18,104 nucleotides of DNA, taken from NCBI GenBank assembly GCA_958430865.1, contig CAUDNR010004441.1, positions 643 through 18,746 on the forward strand, read 5' to 3'. The position numbers and the translations under genes were made by a program. Origin of the DNA: Entrophospora sp. SA101. Taxonomy: Eukaryota; Glomeromycota; Glomeromycetes; Entrophosporales; Entrophosporaceae. Position 1 is the stretch's first letter, and every line of letters starts with the position of its first letter. Under the pieces are notes generated by a model. That model worked only from the letters and a program-made list of their open reading frames with translations. It was not told the origin of the DNA and made no database searches. This document shows positions 9,134 to 18,104 of the stretch, piece after piece.

Positions 9134-9192
9134 TTCGCGTCTGTCCTACCAAAAAAAAAAACCAATAGGATAAATAATCAGCGTGTACGCGT
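9134..9192 (+). promoter_or_regulatory. MCB-like (ACGCGT) element upstream of the kinesin start
   Basis: A perfect ACGCGT at 9187-9192 lies 39 bp before the kinesin ATG (9231), and TTCGCGTC lies at 9134-9141. In yeasts ACGCGT is the MluI cell-cycle box bound by MBF, which drives G1/S genes. CpG-rich hexamers are rare in this AT-rich window. The regulatory role is inferred from position and motif only. Confidence 0.35.
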
Positions 9193-9230
9193 CGATCAAA
9201 TAACAAACTTCTTTTTAAAAATTTTTATTA

Positions 9231-10796
9231 ATGCCACGACAACACGACAACAAGAAAAGAAAACATCAAGACCATACTGGTGAACTTGCTGGGTAAGTGT
9301 TTTAAGGATGGTGGTGGTGGTTATCGCCTGCCACTTGTCGTCACTCTAGTTCTAGTTTAAGAAATAAATTTTCTAGTTTACTAAGATTGACTTTTATCAG
9401 CACCACCAACGATATCAAGACGATCAGAGAACACATTGAAATTTGTATTTTAGAAAATAAAAGAAACAAAAAGGAAACAAACGAAAAGAAAGCCGCAATA
9501 TCAAAATATTGGAAAAAGAATGTGAAAATAAAAAAAATTTATCAACAATTAAAAACAAAATTACAAATCTTGAATCGCAGATTGTAAATAAATCCCTGGA
9601 ATTAAAGAACTTAAATAGTGAACTTATCGAACTTAAAAATGCCGAAGAAGCTACCACCAAAGAATTGATGATAATTCAAAAAGAACACAAAGAAAGTAAA
9701 AATTTTATTGAACAATTGGATGCAGAACGCTATAAAAACGAAAGCACTCGTCACCATTTGCACAACAACATTCAAGATCTAAAGGGAAATATTCGCGTTT
9801 TTTGCAGAGTCCGACTGCAAACTCCCGCCGAGAAAGACGTTCCTCTTACCAATATTGAGTACCCAGAAAAATGCAAGAGTAAAAAAATTGTGATTGGATC
9901 GGCCGTGAAAAATTACCTAAACAAAAAGAAAAATATTTTAAAGGAATATGAATTTGATCATGTTTTCAAACCTGATAGCACCCAAGGACAAGTATACACT
10001 GAGGTCGCTGCTGACATCATCCAATCAGTGGTTGATGGGTACAATTGTTGCATTTTTGCTTATGGTCAAACAGGTGCAGGGAAAACTTACACAATGCAAG
10101 GTTCTGATGATACTCCAGAAAGTGAAGGTATGATCACAAGAGCATTCAAACACATCTTTGATCTTGTCAACGAATTGGAGTTTCAGGGGTGGAATTATAC
10201 AATTGAAGGTCAATTCATCGAAATATATAATGATCGAATCTATGATTTGCTTATCTCACATGGAGAAGTAAAAGATGTGAAGATAACACATAACATTGGA
10301 GAAGGTTCAACAAGGATCACTAATGTGAAAACAGGTAAGAAAAAGAGTCATTTAAAATAATGATGATGATGATGATGGCGATAATGATGATGATAAATAA
10401 TTTTATTATTATTATTATTATTATTTAGTAAACCTTGAATCACCAGATTATGTTAATCAAGTGCTTAGATCCGCAACAAAGAACCGAACTGTTGCTTCTA
10501 CAAAAATGAACAATAATTCCTCAAGGAGTCACAGCATATTTATGATTCATATCAAAGGCTCTAATTCTGTTACAAATGAGAAACGATCAGGTTCCTTGAA
10601 CCTTATTGACCTGGCAGGTTCAGAGAAAATATCAGCTTATGAATTGACTGGAGATCTTCAAGCTGAAACAATAAATATTAACAAGAGTCTCAGCAGTCTA
10701 AAAACAGTTATACAAAACATAAAGGAAAATGCAATCAATGCCCATATGGTGATGCCAAGCCTAGTCTGGGAGGAGATAAGGGAAAGTTTTGTCTAA
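9231..10796 (+). pseudogene. Kinesin-14 (C-terminal motor) gene, frameshifted and truncated
   Basis: Exon 1 is 9231-9292 (ATG to GG|GTAAGT). The best acceptor is at 9399-9400, preceded by a TACTAAG branch site. Exon 2 (9401-10334) encodes a coiled-coil stalk, a kinesin-14 neck (GNIRVFCRVR), the P-loop GQTGAGKTYTMQG and FIEIYNDRIYDLL. A GT-AG intron (10335-10428) leads to exon 3 with switch I (NNSSRSHSIF), switch II (LIDLAGSEK) and the alpha-4 segment ININKSLSSL. Kinesin-14 motors move toward microtubule minus ends and act in spindle organisation. There are two defects. The stalk needs one extra A in the run near 9503-9506 to join the upstream frame (ILENKRNKKETNEKK) to LEKECENKKN. The motor ends at TAA 10794-10796 before the YRNSKLT and LRFA motifs; a SLGGDKGKF-like scrap in another frame at about 10764-10790 hints at a deletion. 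It is probably non-functional unless the errors are artefacts. Confidence 0.8.
10361..10428. repeat. GAT and TTA microsatellites inside the kinesin intron
   Basis: The intron 10335-10428 contains an ATG/GAT trinucleotide run (about 10360-10395) followed by a TTA run (about 10401-10426), and ends TTATTTAG. The repeats fill most of the intron and are likely length-variable. Confidence 0.8.
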
Positions 10797-11114
10797 AGCC
10801 TTCCAACATGTTTAAGTCCACTACACCCGTGGAAAAAATTCCATGGTGCTGAATTGCGCTTGCGCTGTCTTGCATGTATGTGATAGGAAAGTTTTAATTA
10901 AATCTGACGCCTGTGATCAACATCAGATTTATTATTCATGAGCAACCATGATTGATAATCAGGAAGAGTAATTTATTATTGTGAATCCCAGAGATCTGGG
11001 CAGACATGCATTATTAAAAGTTTCATTTTTGCATGGCCTTGGTATTATTACTACCTGGGTGATGCAATTGTTTGTTATGTCAATTATAACATCAAATGTA
11101 TCAAATAATAATCA
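10797..11114. other. Non-coding stretch between truncated kinesin and element copy 2
   Basis: The missing end of the kinesin motor (YRNSKLTYLL, LRFA) was not found here in any frame I read. A 62-residue open frame at 10981-11169 overlaps the element boundary and shows no family features. The break in the kinesin lies within about 320 bp of the transposase element, so rearrangement by the element is plausible. Confidence 0.4.
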
Positions 11115-11624
11115 TGACCATCATGAATATTTGATGGATGGAGGCATTCACATGCAAAGAAATAATTAAATAGCTAAGTCGTGTTTGTTTTATTAAAGAT
11201 GTATGATTAATTATATTTAAAATATACAATAAAAAAATTGCAAGACTGCACCACTATGTCAATCAAACTATCAAGCTGTTATGGTTTTCTAATTTAGGGT
11301 CCCATCTTTCTTTGCTTATATATAATCTATTGGTCCAACTTGGGTAATGGGGTATCAGCAAATATCAGAATCTGATTATTCTTTAAAAAAATAATTTTGG
11401 TATTGGCATACTGATAAGTTAATAATATTCTTAGTATTTTTATCATATAGTCTAAAAGCCTACTAGTAAATATTGAAAATGCCGATATTTATCAGATATT
11501 CTTTTAAAATTAATCCTTTTTTTAGGCTTAGTTTAATAAACCAATAACTCTTTTTTATATTATAATTAAATTATTTCTAAATCTTTTTGTGCTAAAATAA
11601 TATCATAATCTTGAGTAGCAGTTA

Positions 11625-11874
11625 GGTTTCTATTCAAATAAAGTTTACTGAATAAAACAAATAATTTGAGTAAAAAATAATTCAAATAATAGTAATTTGA
11701 ATAAAATAAAACAAATAAAACAAATTAATTCAAATAAAACGAATAAAGCGAATAAAGCGAATAAAGCGAATCAAAAAAAAACAACTCAAATAGAAGAGAA
11801 TAACTCAAATAAAAGAGAATAACTCAAATAATTAATAATTTGAATAATTCGAATTTGTATTATGAATAGAAACC
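11625..11874. mobile_element. 250-bp MITE-like insert with internal tandem repeats
   Basis: A perfect 12-bp inverted repeat, GGTTTCTATTCA at 11625-11636 and TGAATAGAAACC at 11863-11874, bounds it. The interior holds three copies of GAATAAAGC (11741-11767) and two-plus copies of a 19-bp unit starting AACTCAAATA (11783-11801, 11802-11820, partial from 11821). No clear target duplication is seen. It interrupts sequence shared with copy 1 of the transposase element. Confidence 0.5.
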
Positions 11875-12355
11875 ATCCATTAATTTAATGTTGTTCCCTT
11901 GGTGTTAATGATTGAATCAATTACACAATTTAAACAGCATTGTTTTTAAAGAATTTATTTCAAAATAATATTATTAAATTTATAAAATTTAATTTTGATA
12001 CATCAATCTCAGTCCAAAATCAATCATATTTATATACTTCAAAGTTTCTTTATTTCTTTTTTTGATAAATAATAAATTTATCCTTTGTTTATTTTAGTAG
12101 ATTCAAATAGATTTTATTAGATCAAATGGTACACTATAGCAAAATTTCAAAGAACCAAATGTATCAATTACACAAAAATACACATAATAAAGAACACAAA
12201 AAAATATTAGCTTGTAGCTTATAGATCCTGTAGAATATTTCATGTTTCCTGATTTTTTATTATGTCATTATTATTATTGATTGAAATTTAATTATTTTTC
12301 GAAAAAGAAACTTTGCATGAATAATTTATAGGGTCTAGTACTAGGCCACAAACCA

Positions 12356-12430
12356 CACAGTCAACCCCGTTATTCCATTCAAAATTAGTTTCTGGATCCA
12401 ACTTTGGTTTAACAGGGTTTTCGGATTAAC
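12356..12430. mobile_element. Possible pogo/Tigger-type transposon-end remnant
   Basis: CAGTCAACCCCGTTATTCC (from about 12358) resembles the terminal repeats of pogo/Tigger-like Tc1-mariner elements, and the related CAGGGTTTTCGGATTAAC follows near 12412. Only one end was found, so this is a weak call. Confidence 0.3.
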
Positions 12431-12818
12431 TATGTAGTTGTTCTAAAATAAAAAATCTGTTTACTGAAACAATAAAATAAATTTATTTGTTTATCTGTTA
12501 TAGTATGATCATCATTAACAATATTCTTATAGTACTGTAATACCAAAAAAAAAAATAATAATTCTATCCAATTAAATTCAATTAAAACTTTGAATATATT
12601 TGTAAAACTAAAGCTAATATACATATATATAAGAATGGTTGATTTTTTTTATGCAAGATATTTCCTTATTTGTATTTCTTTGGTCAAGATTGACAAGCAT
12701 TTCATGATAAACTGGGCAGATTTTTCATCCATTTTTAATGCTAAATTATTAAACAATCCTAGAAAATCATACAAAGTGAACATAAAATTATAAATTATAT
12801 GTATAGGGATAAGTGTAT

Positions 12819-15309
12819 ATGAAAAGTAATAATAAATATAATGGTTCTAATGAATATCAAAAAGCAATTGATTTTTTAGAGGTAATATTATATACAGAAA
12901 GGTTCTTTTTGCGGAATATACAGAAACCTACAAATTAGTATAAGATTTTCAATGATTTTCAATTGATAATTTTCAAAAATCACTTATTGTAACAATTTAC
13001 TTTGTAATCATATACAACGTCTTATGTAGTACATTAATATTAGTTTCATATTTCTTAAAATATTATTCTGAATTTCAATATATTTTTTTTAGTTCAAAAA
13101 TTATGTTACATTTTATGGTGAATCATTCATAAATAAAATTTATGGGCTAACACAAGATCCAGCTACAAAAGAATATATCTTTATAATGGAGTACAGAAAA
13201 GACAAAAGTTATCAAAATTATGAAGATCCATATATTAGAAAAAACGAATATGGAAAATGTCCAACTTGTGATAAATATAATACTAATGATTTATGGTGTC
13301 AATCATGTGATCCAAAACTATTAACTGAAGGATGGAGTAGTGGTAACAAAACATTAGATGAGTTGATTAAAAGCTCACAACTTAAATCAACCAAGTATCA
13401 TTATAGTAATTATCTTCAATGGATTCATTATAATGATTTAACAAACATTGAAAAGATGGGTGAAGGTGGTTTTGCAACTATATTCAAAGCTACTTGGTTA
13501 AATGGTTATAAAAGTGTGAATTATAAAAATAATAAAAGAATCAGTAAAAATATGCCTGTGGCATTAAAAAAACTACATAATTTACAGAATATTTCTGATG
13601 GATTTCTTAATGAGGTAAATTATTACATTTATAATGGTTCATATTTTTAAATTATTATTGTTGTAATTAAATATTTTATTTGTTATTTTAGTTCAAAAAT
13701 TATGCAAAGTTTCATGATAAAATTTATATTTATGGATTAACGCAAGATCCAATTACAAAAGAATATATCTCTGTAATGCATTACATGGAAGGTGGAAGCC
13801 TTCAAAATGACAAATATTCAAAGGAGAGAAACAAACAATATGGGGAATGTCCAACCTGCTACAGATATAATACTTATCAGGCATGGTGTCAATCATGCAA
13901 CCCAAAGCTATTAACTGAAGGATGGACTAGTGGCAATGAAGCATTTGATGAATTAATTAAAAGCACACAACTTGAAGCAACTGAGTATAGTAATTATTAT
14001 CTTCAATGGATTCCTTATAATGATTTAAAAAATTTTGAAAAAATAGGTGAAGGTGGGTTTGCAACTATATACAAAGCTACTTGGTTAAATGGTGAGAAAA
14101 GTGCAAATCATCAATATAAAAGAACTAGTAAAGATATGACTGTGGCATTAAAAAAATTACATAATTCACAGAATATTTCAGATGAATTTCTTGAAGAGGT
14201 AAATTATTTTACTAATAATGTTTCCAGATTTTTAATTATTATTGTTATAATTAATATTTTATTTGTTATTTTAGTTCAAAAATTATATGAAGTTTCATGA
14301 TAGCAAATTAAAAAACATAATTCATATTTATGGATTAACACAGGATCCAATTACAAAAGAATATATATTTGTGATGCAATATATGAGTGATGGAAGTCTT
14401 CAAGATTTTTTAACAAAAGATTTTAAAAATTTAAAATGGGATATAAAAATTAGTATTCTTAGTAGTATTATTGATGGGTTAAATGATATTCATAAAAAAG
14501 AAATTATTCATCGTGATTTTCATAGTGGCAATATTCTTCAAAGTTATATTGGTTCATATATTGCAGACTTAGGATTATCATGCTCAGCTAGTCAAATATC
14601 TTCATCAAACAAAAATGATATATTTGGAGTATTGCCATATGTTGCACCTGAAGTTTTAAGGAAGAAACCATATACAAGTGCATCAGATATATACAGCTTT
14701 GGAGTCCTGATGTCTGTAATATCAACTGGCCAACAGCCATTTAATAATTTGGCACATGATTTAGATCTTGCAATGAAAATATGTGAAGGTGCAAGACCAG
14801 GATTCTCAAACAACACACCAAAATTCTATATTGAACTAGCATTCAGATGCATGGATGCTAATCCAGATAAACGTCCATCTGCTAGAGAAATTAATGAGAT
14901 TATTCACCTTTGGAGTAAATCACTTAATGGTGGTTATGTAATGAATAATCCTGAAGTTTATGGATATTCAAATGAGCAGGATGAATTAGAATCAATTAGA
15001 AAAATATTTGATAAAATGGATAAAATAGAATTTGATCCTTTGACAATTACTTCAGCAATTCATCCAAATGCAGTTTACACCAGTAGATTATTGAAATTTA
15101 CAAATCTTCCACAACCTGTGAATTCCAATAAAATAACAATTATTGGTGGCAATGATGGTAATTATTAACATTTAATCATTGATTATTTTCATGTTTAAAA
15201 TTTTTAATATTAATTAATATCCACTTAAATATTATAACCAATTGAATTAACTACTTTTGTAGATTCTCAACAGATTGATTTAACTCTACCAGATGAATTA
15301 CCTGAATAA
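12819..15309 (+). CDS. Chimeric transposase-exon/zinc-ribbon protein kinase gene, five exons
   Basis: Predicted exons are 12819-12881, 13093-13614, 13692-14198, 14275-15157 and 15263-15309. All introns are GT-AG, phases 0,0,0,1, and the frame is open to TAA 15307-15309 (673 residues). Exon 1 is the first 21 codons of the nearby transposase gene. Exons 2 and 3 are tandem duplicates, each holding an alpha-C/hinge piece (FKNY...YGLTQDP.TKEYI), a CPTC...CQSC zinc ribbon and a kinase N-lobe (GEGGFATI, VALKKLHN). Exon 4 supplies a hinge and full C-lobe: HRDFHSGN near residue 443, ADLG in place of DFG, VAPEVL, DIYSFGVLM and RPSAREI. Only the second N-lobe is followed by a C-lobe, so one complete kinase domain is expected. 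The kinase family (tyrosine-kinase-like, expanded in mycorrhizal fungi) is clear; substrates are unknown. Whether exon 1 is used is inferred from splice signals and frame. Confidence 0.75.
13093..14274 (+). repeat. Tandem exon-plus-intron duplication in the kinase gene
   Basis: Unit 1 (13093-13691) and unit 2 (13692-14274) each consist of one exon plus its 76-77 bp intron and are closely similar throughout, introns included. The start of the next exon (14275-14400) is a third copy of the first part. The joint inside each unit places a gene's N-terminal zinc-ribbon region straight after a kinase hinge (EYRKDK..., HYMEGGSLQN...), which points to unequal recombination between two kinase gene copies. 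Confidence 0.8.
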
Positions 15310-16062
15310 GTTAAATCTTTGTCATATTTATTATTTTATTTATTTGGTGTGATATTAAATATAATAGCTTCTCATAATTGCCATATCTTTGGAATATTTT
15401 TTTCATTTTGAAATTGGATGTCAAATATGCACATTCAATAATTTTATTGTTGTATAATTTTTGGGTTACTATATATCTAAAAATATAAAATTCTGTTTTT
15501 TGTGACAAAATATTTATTTATATTATTATATGTAAATAAGATGTGATATATTGAGATATTAAGGTTTTGGTGTATAGTAAATGTTCTATATTGTCAATTG
15601 CTTGATTAATGACATTACTTGAACTTGCATTTCCTATCTTTGGACAAATCAAAATATAGTGATGTTTAACAAAAAAAAAGGGAAAAAATATTTATTTTAT
15701 TCAATGTTGCTAATTATTCACAGTGTACTCAGTTTTCCAAAGGGAAAATTGAGCAATTAACATATTATCAAATAATAAATTGATTTATTATTAAGCTTTA
15801 ATTTTTATTAGCAAATAAATACGAATCTGATTAATGTGATTATTAATAATACGCTGATGAAGAAGATATATATAATGTGTTGTATGATAATAAATAACAT
15901 TCATTGAAAACAATATAAATAACCAACCTACGAATACTAAAGATTGTGCTAATACTCTTCTTCAACATCCCGACTCAACCCAATCCATCCACATCTACAC
16001 AATCAACAATTTATAACATGTACATACCAAATGAATAATAAATATACACAACTTAAGATAAG
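15310..16062. other. AT-rich 3' flank of the kinase gene
   Basis: About 750 bp with no supportable gene. Short open frames here lack any family features. Confidence 0.45.
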
Positions 16063-16241
16063 TTAATCCTGTTTTTGTTTACTACAACTAGGTATATAAT
16101 AACCATATTCTTTGCAATTGGAACATTTTTTCAATGTCCTTTTTTATAATCATATTCTTCAGCTTTTTCTTTATCAACAATAACAATTGGTTCATTATAT
16201 TGATCAATTGTAATAACCTCACCATTCTGAGATTCGTTCAT
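16063..16241 (-). pseudogene. Zinc-knuckle C-terminus of a decayed MULE-like transposase
   Basis: From ATG 16241 the minus frame reads MNESQNGEVITIDQYNEP..., passes TGA 16131-16133, and continues KKCSNCKEYGYYIPSCSKQ to TAA 16063-16065. This is a CCHC-like zinc knuckle (CX2CX4-Y-X4C) with the usual His replaced by Tyr, resembling the tails of MULE transposases common in such fungi. Further minus-strand coding texture lies at about 16330-16500 (ITKDLYNAMKFKSTYNDLYDAF), interrupted by TGA twice; I cannot assign it. It is a decayed fragment. Confidence 0.45.
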
Positions 16242-16560
16242 TTCACCCAAATGATTATCAATATATGTATATTATTAAGAGCATTGCCTTATTTTTATGT
16301 ACAGAATGTTTTTGAGATATAATACTCTTCAACTTCCCAATCCAATCAACACATCTATTTCTACTTCCAATCATGATTGTTTCTGCTGTAACAAGTCAAT
16401 TGTTTTAAACGCGTCATATAGATCATTGTATGTAGATTTAAATTTCATGGCATTATACAAATCTTTAGTGATCTGATTTTTGTTGCACCTAAGCCACCTT
16501 CGCCAACAAAGAATTTGATTCCATTTAGTATACTATCTGAATTTAGGTCCTAATTCTAGG

Positions 16561-17171
16561 TTTTTGGGATTCAATGATTTTCTCTTATATAATTTATTAC
16601 AATCATAACATTGATGTGCATGCTTTCATATTGAAAACGCAATTTTCATCATAGATTCTAAATAACTATAAATTTAAAAAATAAAAAAAACAGCGTTGCT
16701 ACGTTATAAATAAAGTTCCTTAGAAATAAAAAAATTTTCCGGCTATATTGCATTAAAGAAAAAAATTGTTTTTATGTCATTAATCAGATTGTATACTAAT
16801 ATATTTGTGCTTGATCGATTTTTCCTCAATTCAAGCACCCAATTTGCAACTAGGATACGGATTATTATAATTGATACATCCATACTATTAAGAATTTACC
16901 ATATGGCTGGTGTGACTATAATTGCAAAAAAAAAACTTATGGGAATAATAATAACGATGGCTTAATTGATAAATTTAAACAATTATGTTAGAGATAACAT
17001 CTCGAGATTATTGACCCAAGAAAATATTTGTCAGGTGAAAAAAATCATAATTATCATTCAAATTCATTCATAAATAGTTCACTAAGAGGAATCATCGACT
17101 AATTCAAATGAATGAGATAATAAATTTATTGCTTTTAAAAGTTATTGGTAAATAAGATTTTGATATCTAAC
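16561..17171. other. AT-rich non-coding stretch
   Basis: No supportable gene or terminal-repeat element was recognised. Short open frames on both strands look like chance. Confidence 0.4.
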
Positions 17172-17173
17172 TA

Positions 17174-17276
17174 CATATGTAAACTCGATAAGTCGGTCAC
17201 TCGATAAGTCGGTTTACTCGATAAGTCGGTCATATGAGCTCACCCCCACATGACCGACTTATCGAGTTTACATATG
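17174..17276. mobile_element. 103-bp MITE with perfect inverted ends and triple internal repeat
   Basis: CATATGTAAACTCGATAAGT begins a 26-bp arm (17174-17199) whose exact reverse complement lies at 17251-17276. Both are flanked by TA (17172-17173 and 17277-17278), as expected for Tc1/mariner insertion. Inside, ACTCGATAAGTCGGT occurs three times in direct orientation from 17184 to 17230, and once inverted in the right arm. The perfect arms indicate youth or gene conversion. Confidence 0.7.
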
Positions 17277-18104
17277 TAAAGCTTGAACTTGGGCTAAATT
17301 TTCAGCTCGTCTCGACTTAACTCGAGTTGTTACATAGATTTTTTAGGTAACGAACAATTAACTCTACTATTTCATAATGCTTTTATTTTATTTATGCGCA
17401 TCATCACCTAAAAAACAATTTAAGAACCTATTTTTTTTAGAACTCAGCTCAAACTTGAAAATTTAGATTTTAACTATGAAACGAATAAAACGAATAAATG
17501 CTGAAATTTGTTTTTCTCAAATAAAATGTTCAAAAAGTGCATTGACTGAGTATAAGAGATTGGAAAAAGTTAATTGTAATGGATTGAAAACTTTAATGTA
17601 AATGTTATAGGTAGGCTTGAGGATAGCACATCTAAAGCTCCGAATGGTTCGGCTCAAACCGAAAAATTTCGGTAATTTAGGCTTGGAAGTCCCTTTGTTA
17701 ACATGTATGGTTTTATCAAAAGTTTGACCTTTATTGACTAAAGCTGTACTCCTTAACAAGTGTTTACTATATGCTTAACCTAAAGTCGAATTTGATTTTT
17801 TATCAGTGCTCTTTCTTGTACCTAGAAAGCTTTGGCACATTTAATAGTGCCAGATAAATAAATGTGGCTCTTTTACAAAGCTCAAAGTTTTCTATAAAAT
17901 TTCCTTTGAATCACTTGTGGTCGATTCATTTTAGTTTATTTTATTTTGTTAATTGCAAATAAACTTGAGCAGCTTGTTTAACAGCCTTATGTTTATATGA
18001 ATTGCTTGTTGTCTTTTATCACAGCGCTTCGCATTTAACAAAAAATAAAATAAAAGCAATATTTTTTTATTAACAATGATTTTAGAATGTTAATGTGCCA
18101 TTTT
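17277..18104. other. Non-coding tail with repeat scraps
   Basis: No supportable gene. AAAGCTCCGAATGGTTCGG (about 17634-17652) resembles the AAGGCTCCGAATG end of the 859-bp element and may be a stray terminus; nearby AAACCGAAAAATTTCGG forms a short palindrome. CTAAATTTTCA near 17294 recurs in inverse form near 17456. Confidence 0.35.

Larger units (their letters stand above)
11115..12881 (+). mobile_element. Transposase element copy 2 (plus strand), 5' end only
   Basis: This is the inverted counterpart of the 5' part of the minus-strand transposase element. Paired blocks are 11115-11151 with 7798-7834 (37 of 37), 11902-11921 with 7662-7681, 12008-12017 with 7573-7582, 12481-12499 with 7309-7327, and 12783-12881 with 6081-6180. 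It ends at 12881, 21 codons into the transposase gene, exactly where a kinase-gene intron begins. About 0.7 kb (about 11196-11890) has no counterpart in copy 1 and includes a separate repeat element. Confidence 0.65.

Noticed and set aside
10981..11169. 62-residue open frame after the kinesin
   Set aside because: It crosses the transposase-element boundary at 11115, starts with GTG, and has no recognisable domain.
12430..12793. Overlapping open frames on both strands before the kinase gene
   Set aside because: They lie in the non-coding 5' flank of transposase element copy 2 and are not preserved in copy 1.
14592..14816. Minus-strand open frame inside the kinase C-lobe
   Set aside because: It is the shadow of a strongly supported kinase exon.
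15311..15508. Minus-strand open frame downstream of the kinase gene
   Set aside because: AT-rich chance frame with no recognisable motif, lying in the kinase 3' flank.
17517..17759. Minus-strand 80-codon open frame
   Set aside because: It has no domain features and overlaps repeat scraps; codon texture looks random.

Overview
This window looks like nuclear DNA of an arbuscular mycorrhizal (Glomeromycotina) fungus or a close relative. The sequence is very AT-rich and full of transposon remnants. Its genes have short GT-AG introns, and the protein types are ones expanded in those fungi: a BACK/TLDc protein and a kinase with paired CPTC...CQSC zinc-ribbon motifs. This placement is an inference from gene content; no species can be named.

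Layout. (1) 1-1320: the 3' part of a BACK-TLDc gene, broken by a 155-bp hAT-type MITE with an 8-bp target-site duplication. A second hAT MITE lies at 1634-1776. (2) 2899-6143, minus strand: a three-gene block made of a DDE-type transposase-like gene and two coiled-coil genes. Within it, eight in-frame TGA codons fall at positions that read naturally as Trp, and no in-frame TAA or TAG occurs apart from two single-base frameshifts. This suggests translation code 4, as used by mollicutes and many mitochondria. (3) 6144-7834: the long 5' flank of the transposase element, carrying an 859-bp terminal-inverted-repeat element that holds another small element. (4) 8338-10800: a doubtful small minus-strand gene, and a kinesin-14 gene that has a frameshift in its stalk and ends before the motor domain is complete. 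(5) 11115-12881: a second, plus-strand copy of the same transposase-element 5' end, head-to-head with the first and separated from it by the kinesin. (6) 12819-15309: a five-exon kinase gene whose first exon is the start of the transposase gene, joined in frame through an intron to a zinc-ribbon/kinase gene with internal tandem exon duplication. (7) 15310-18104: mostly non-coding, with a decayed zinc-knuckle transposase fragment and a compact 103-bp MITE built from repeated ACTCGATAAGTCGGT units.

Two points stand out. The first is the TGA-as-Trp block inside an apparently fungal locus; mycoplasma-related endobacteria of these fungi are an obvious possible source. The second is the kinase gene that seems to have captured a transposon promoter, start codon and first exon. 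All assignments come from reading the sequence; no database search was run.
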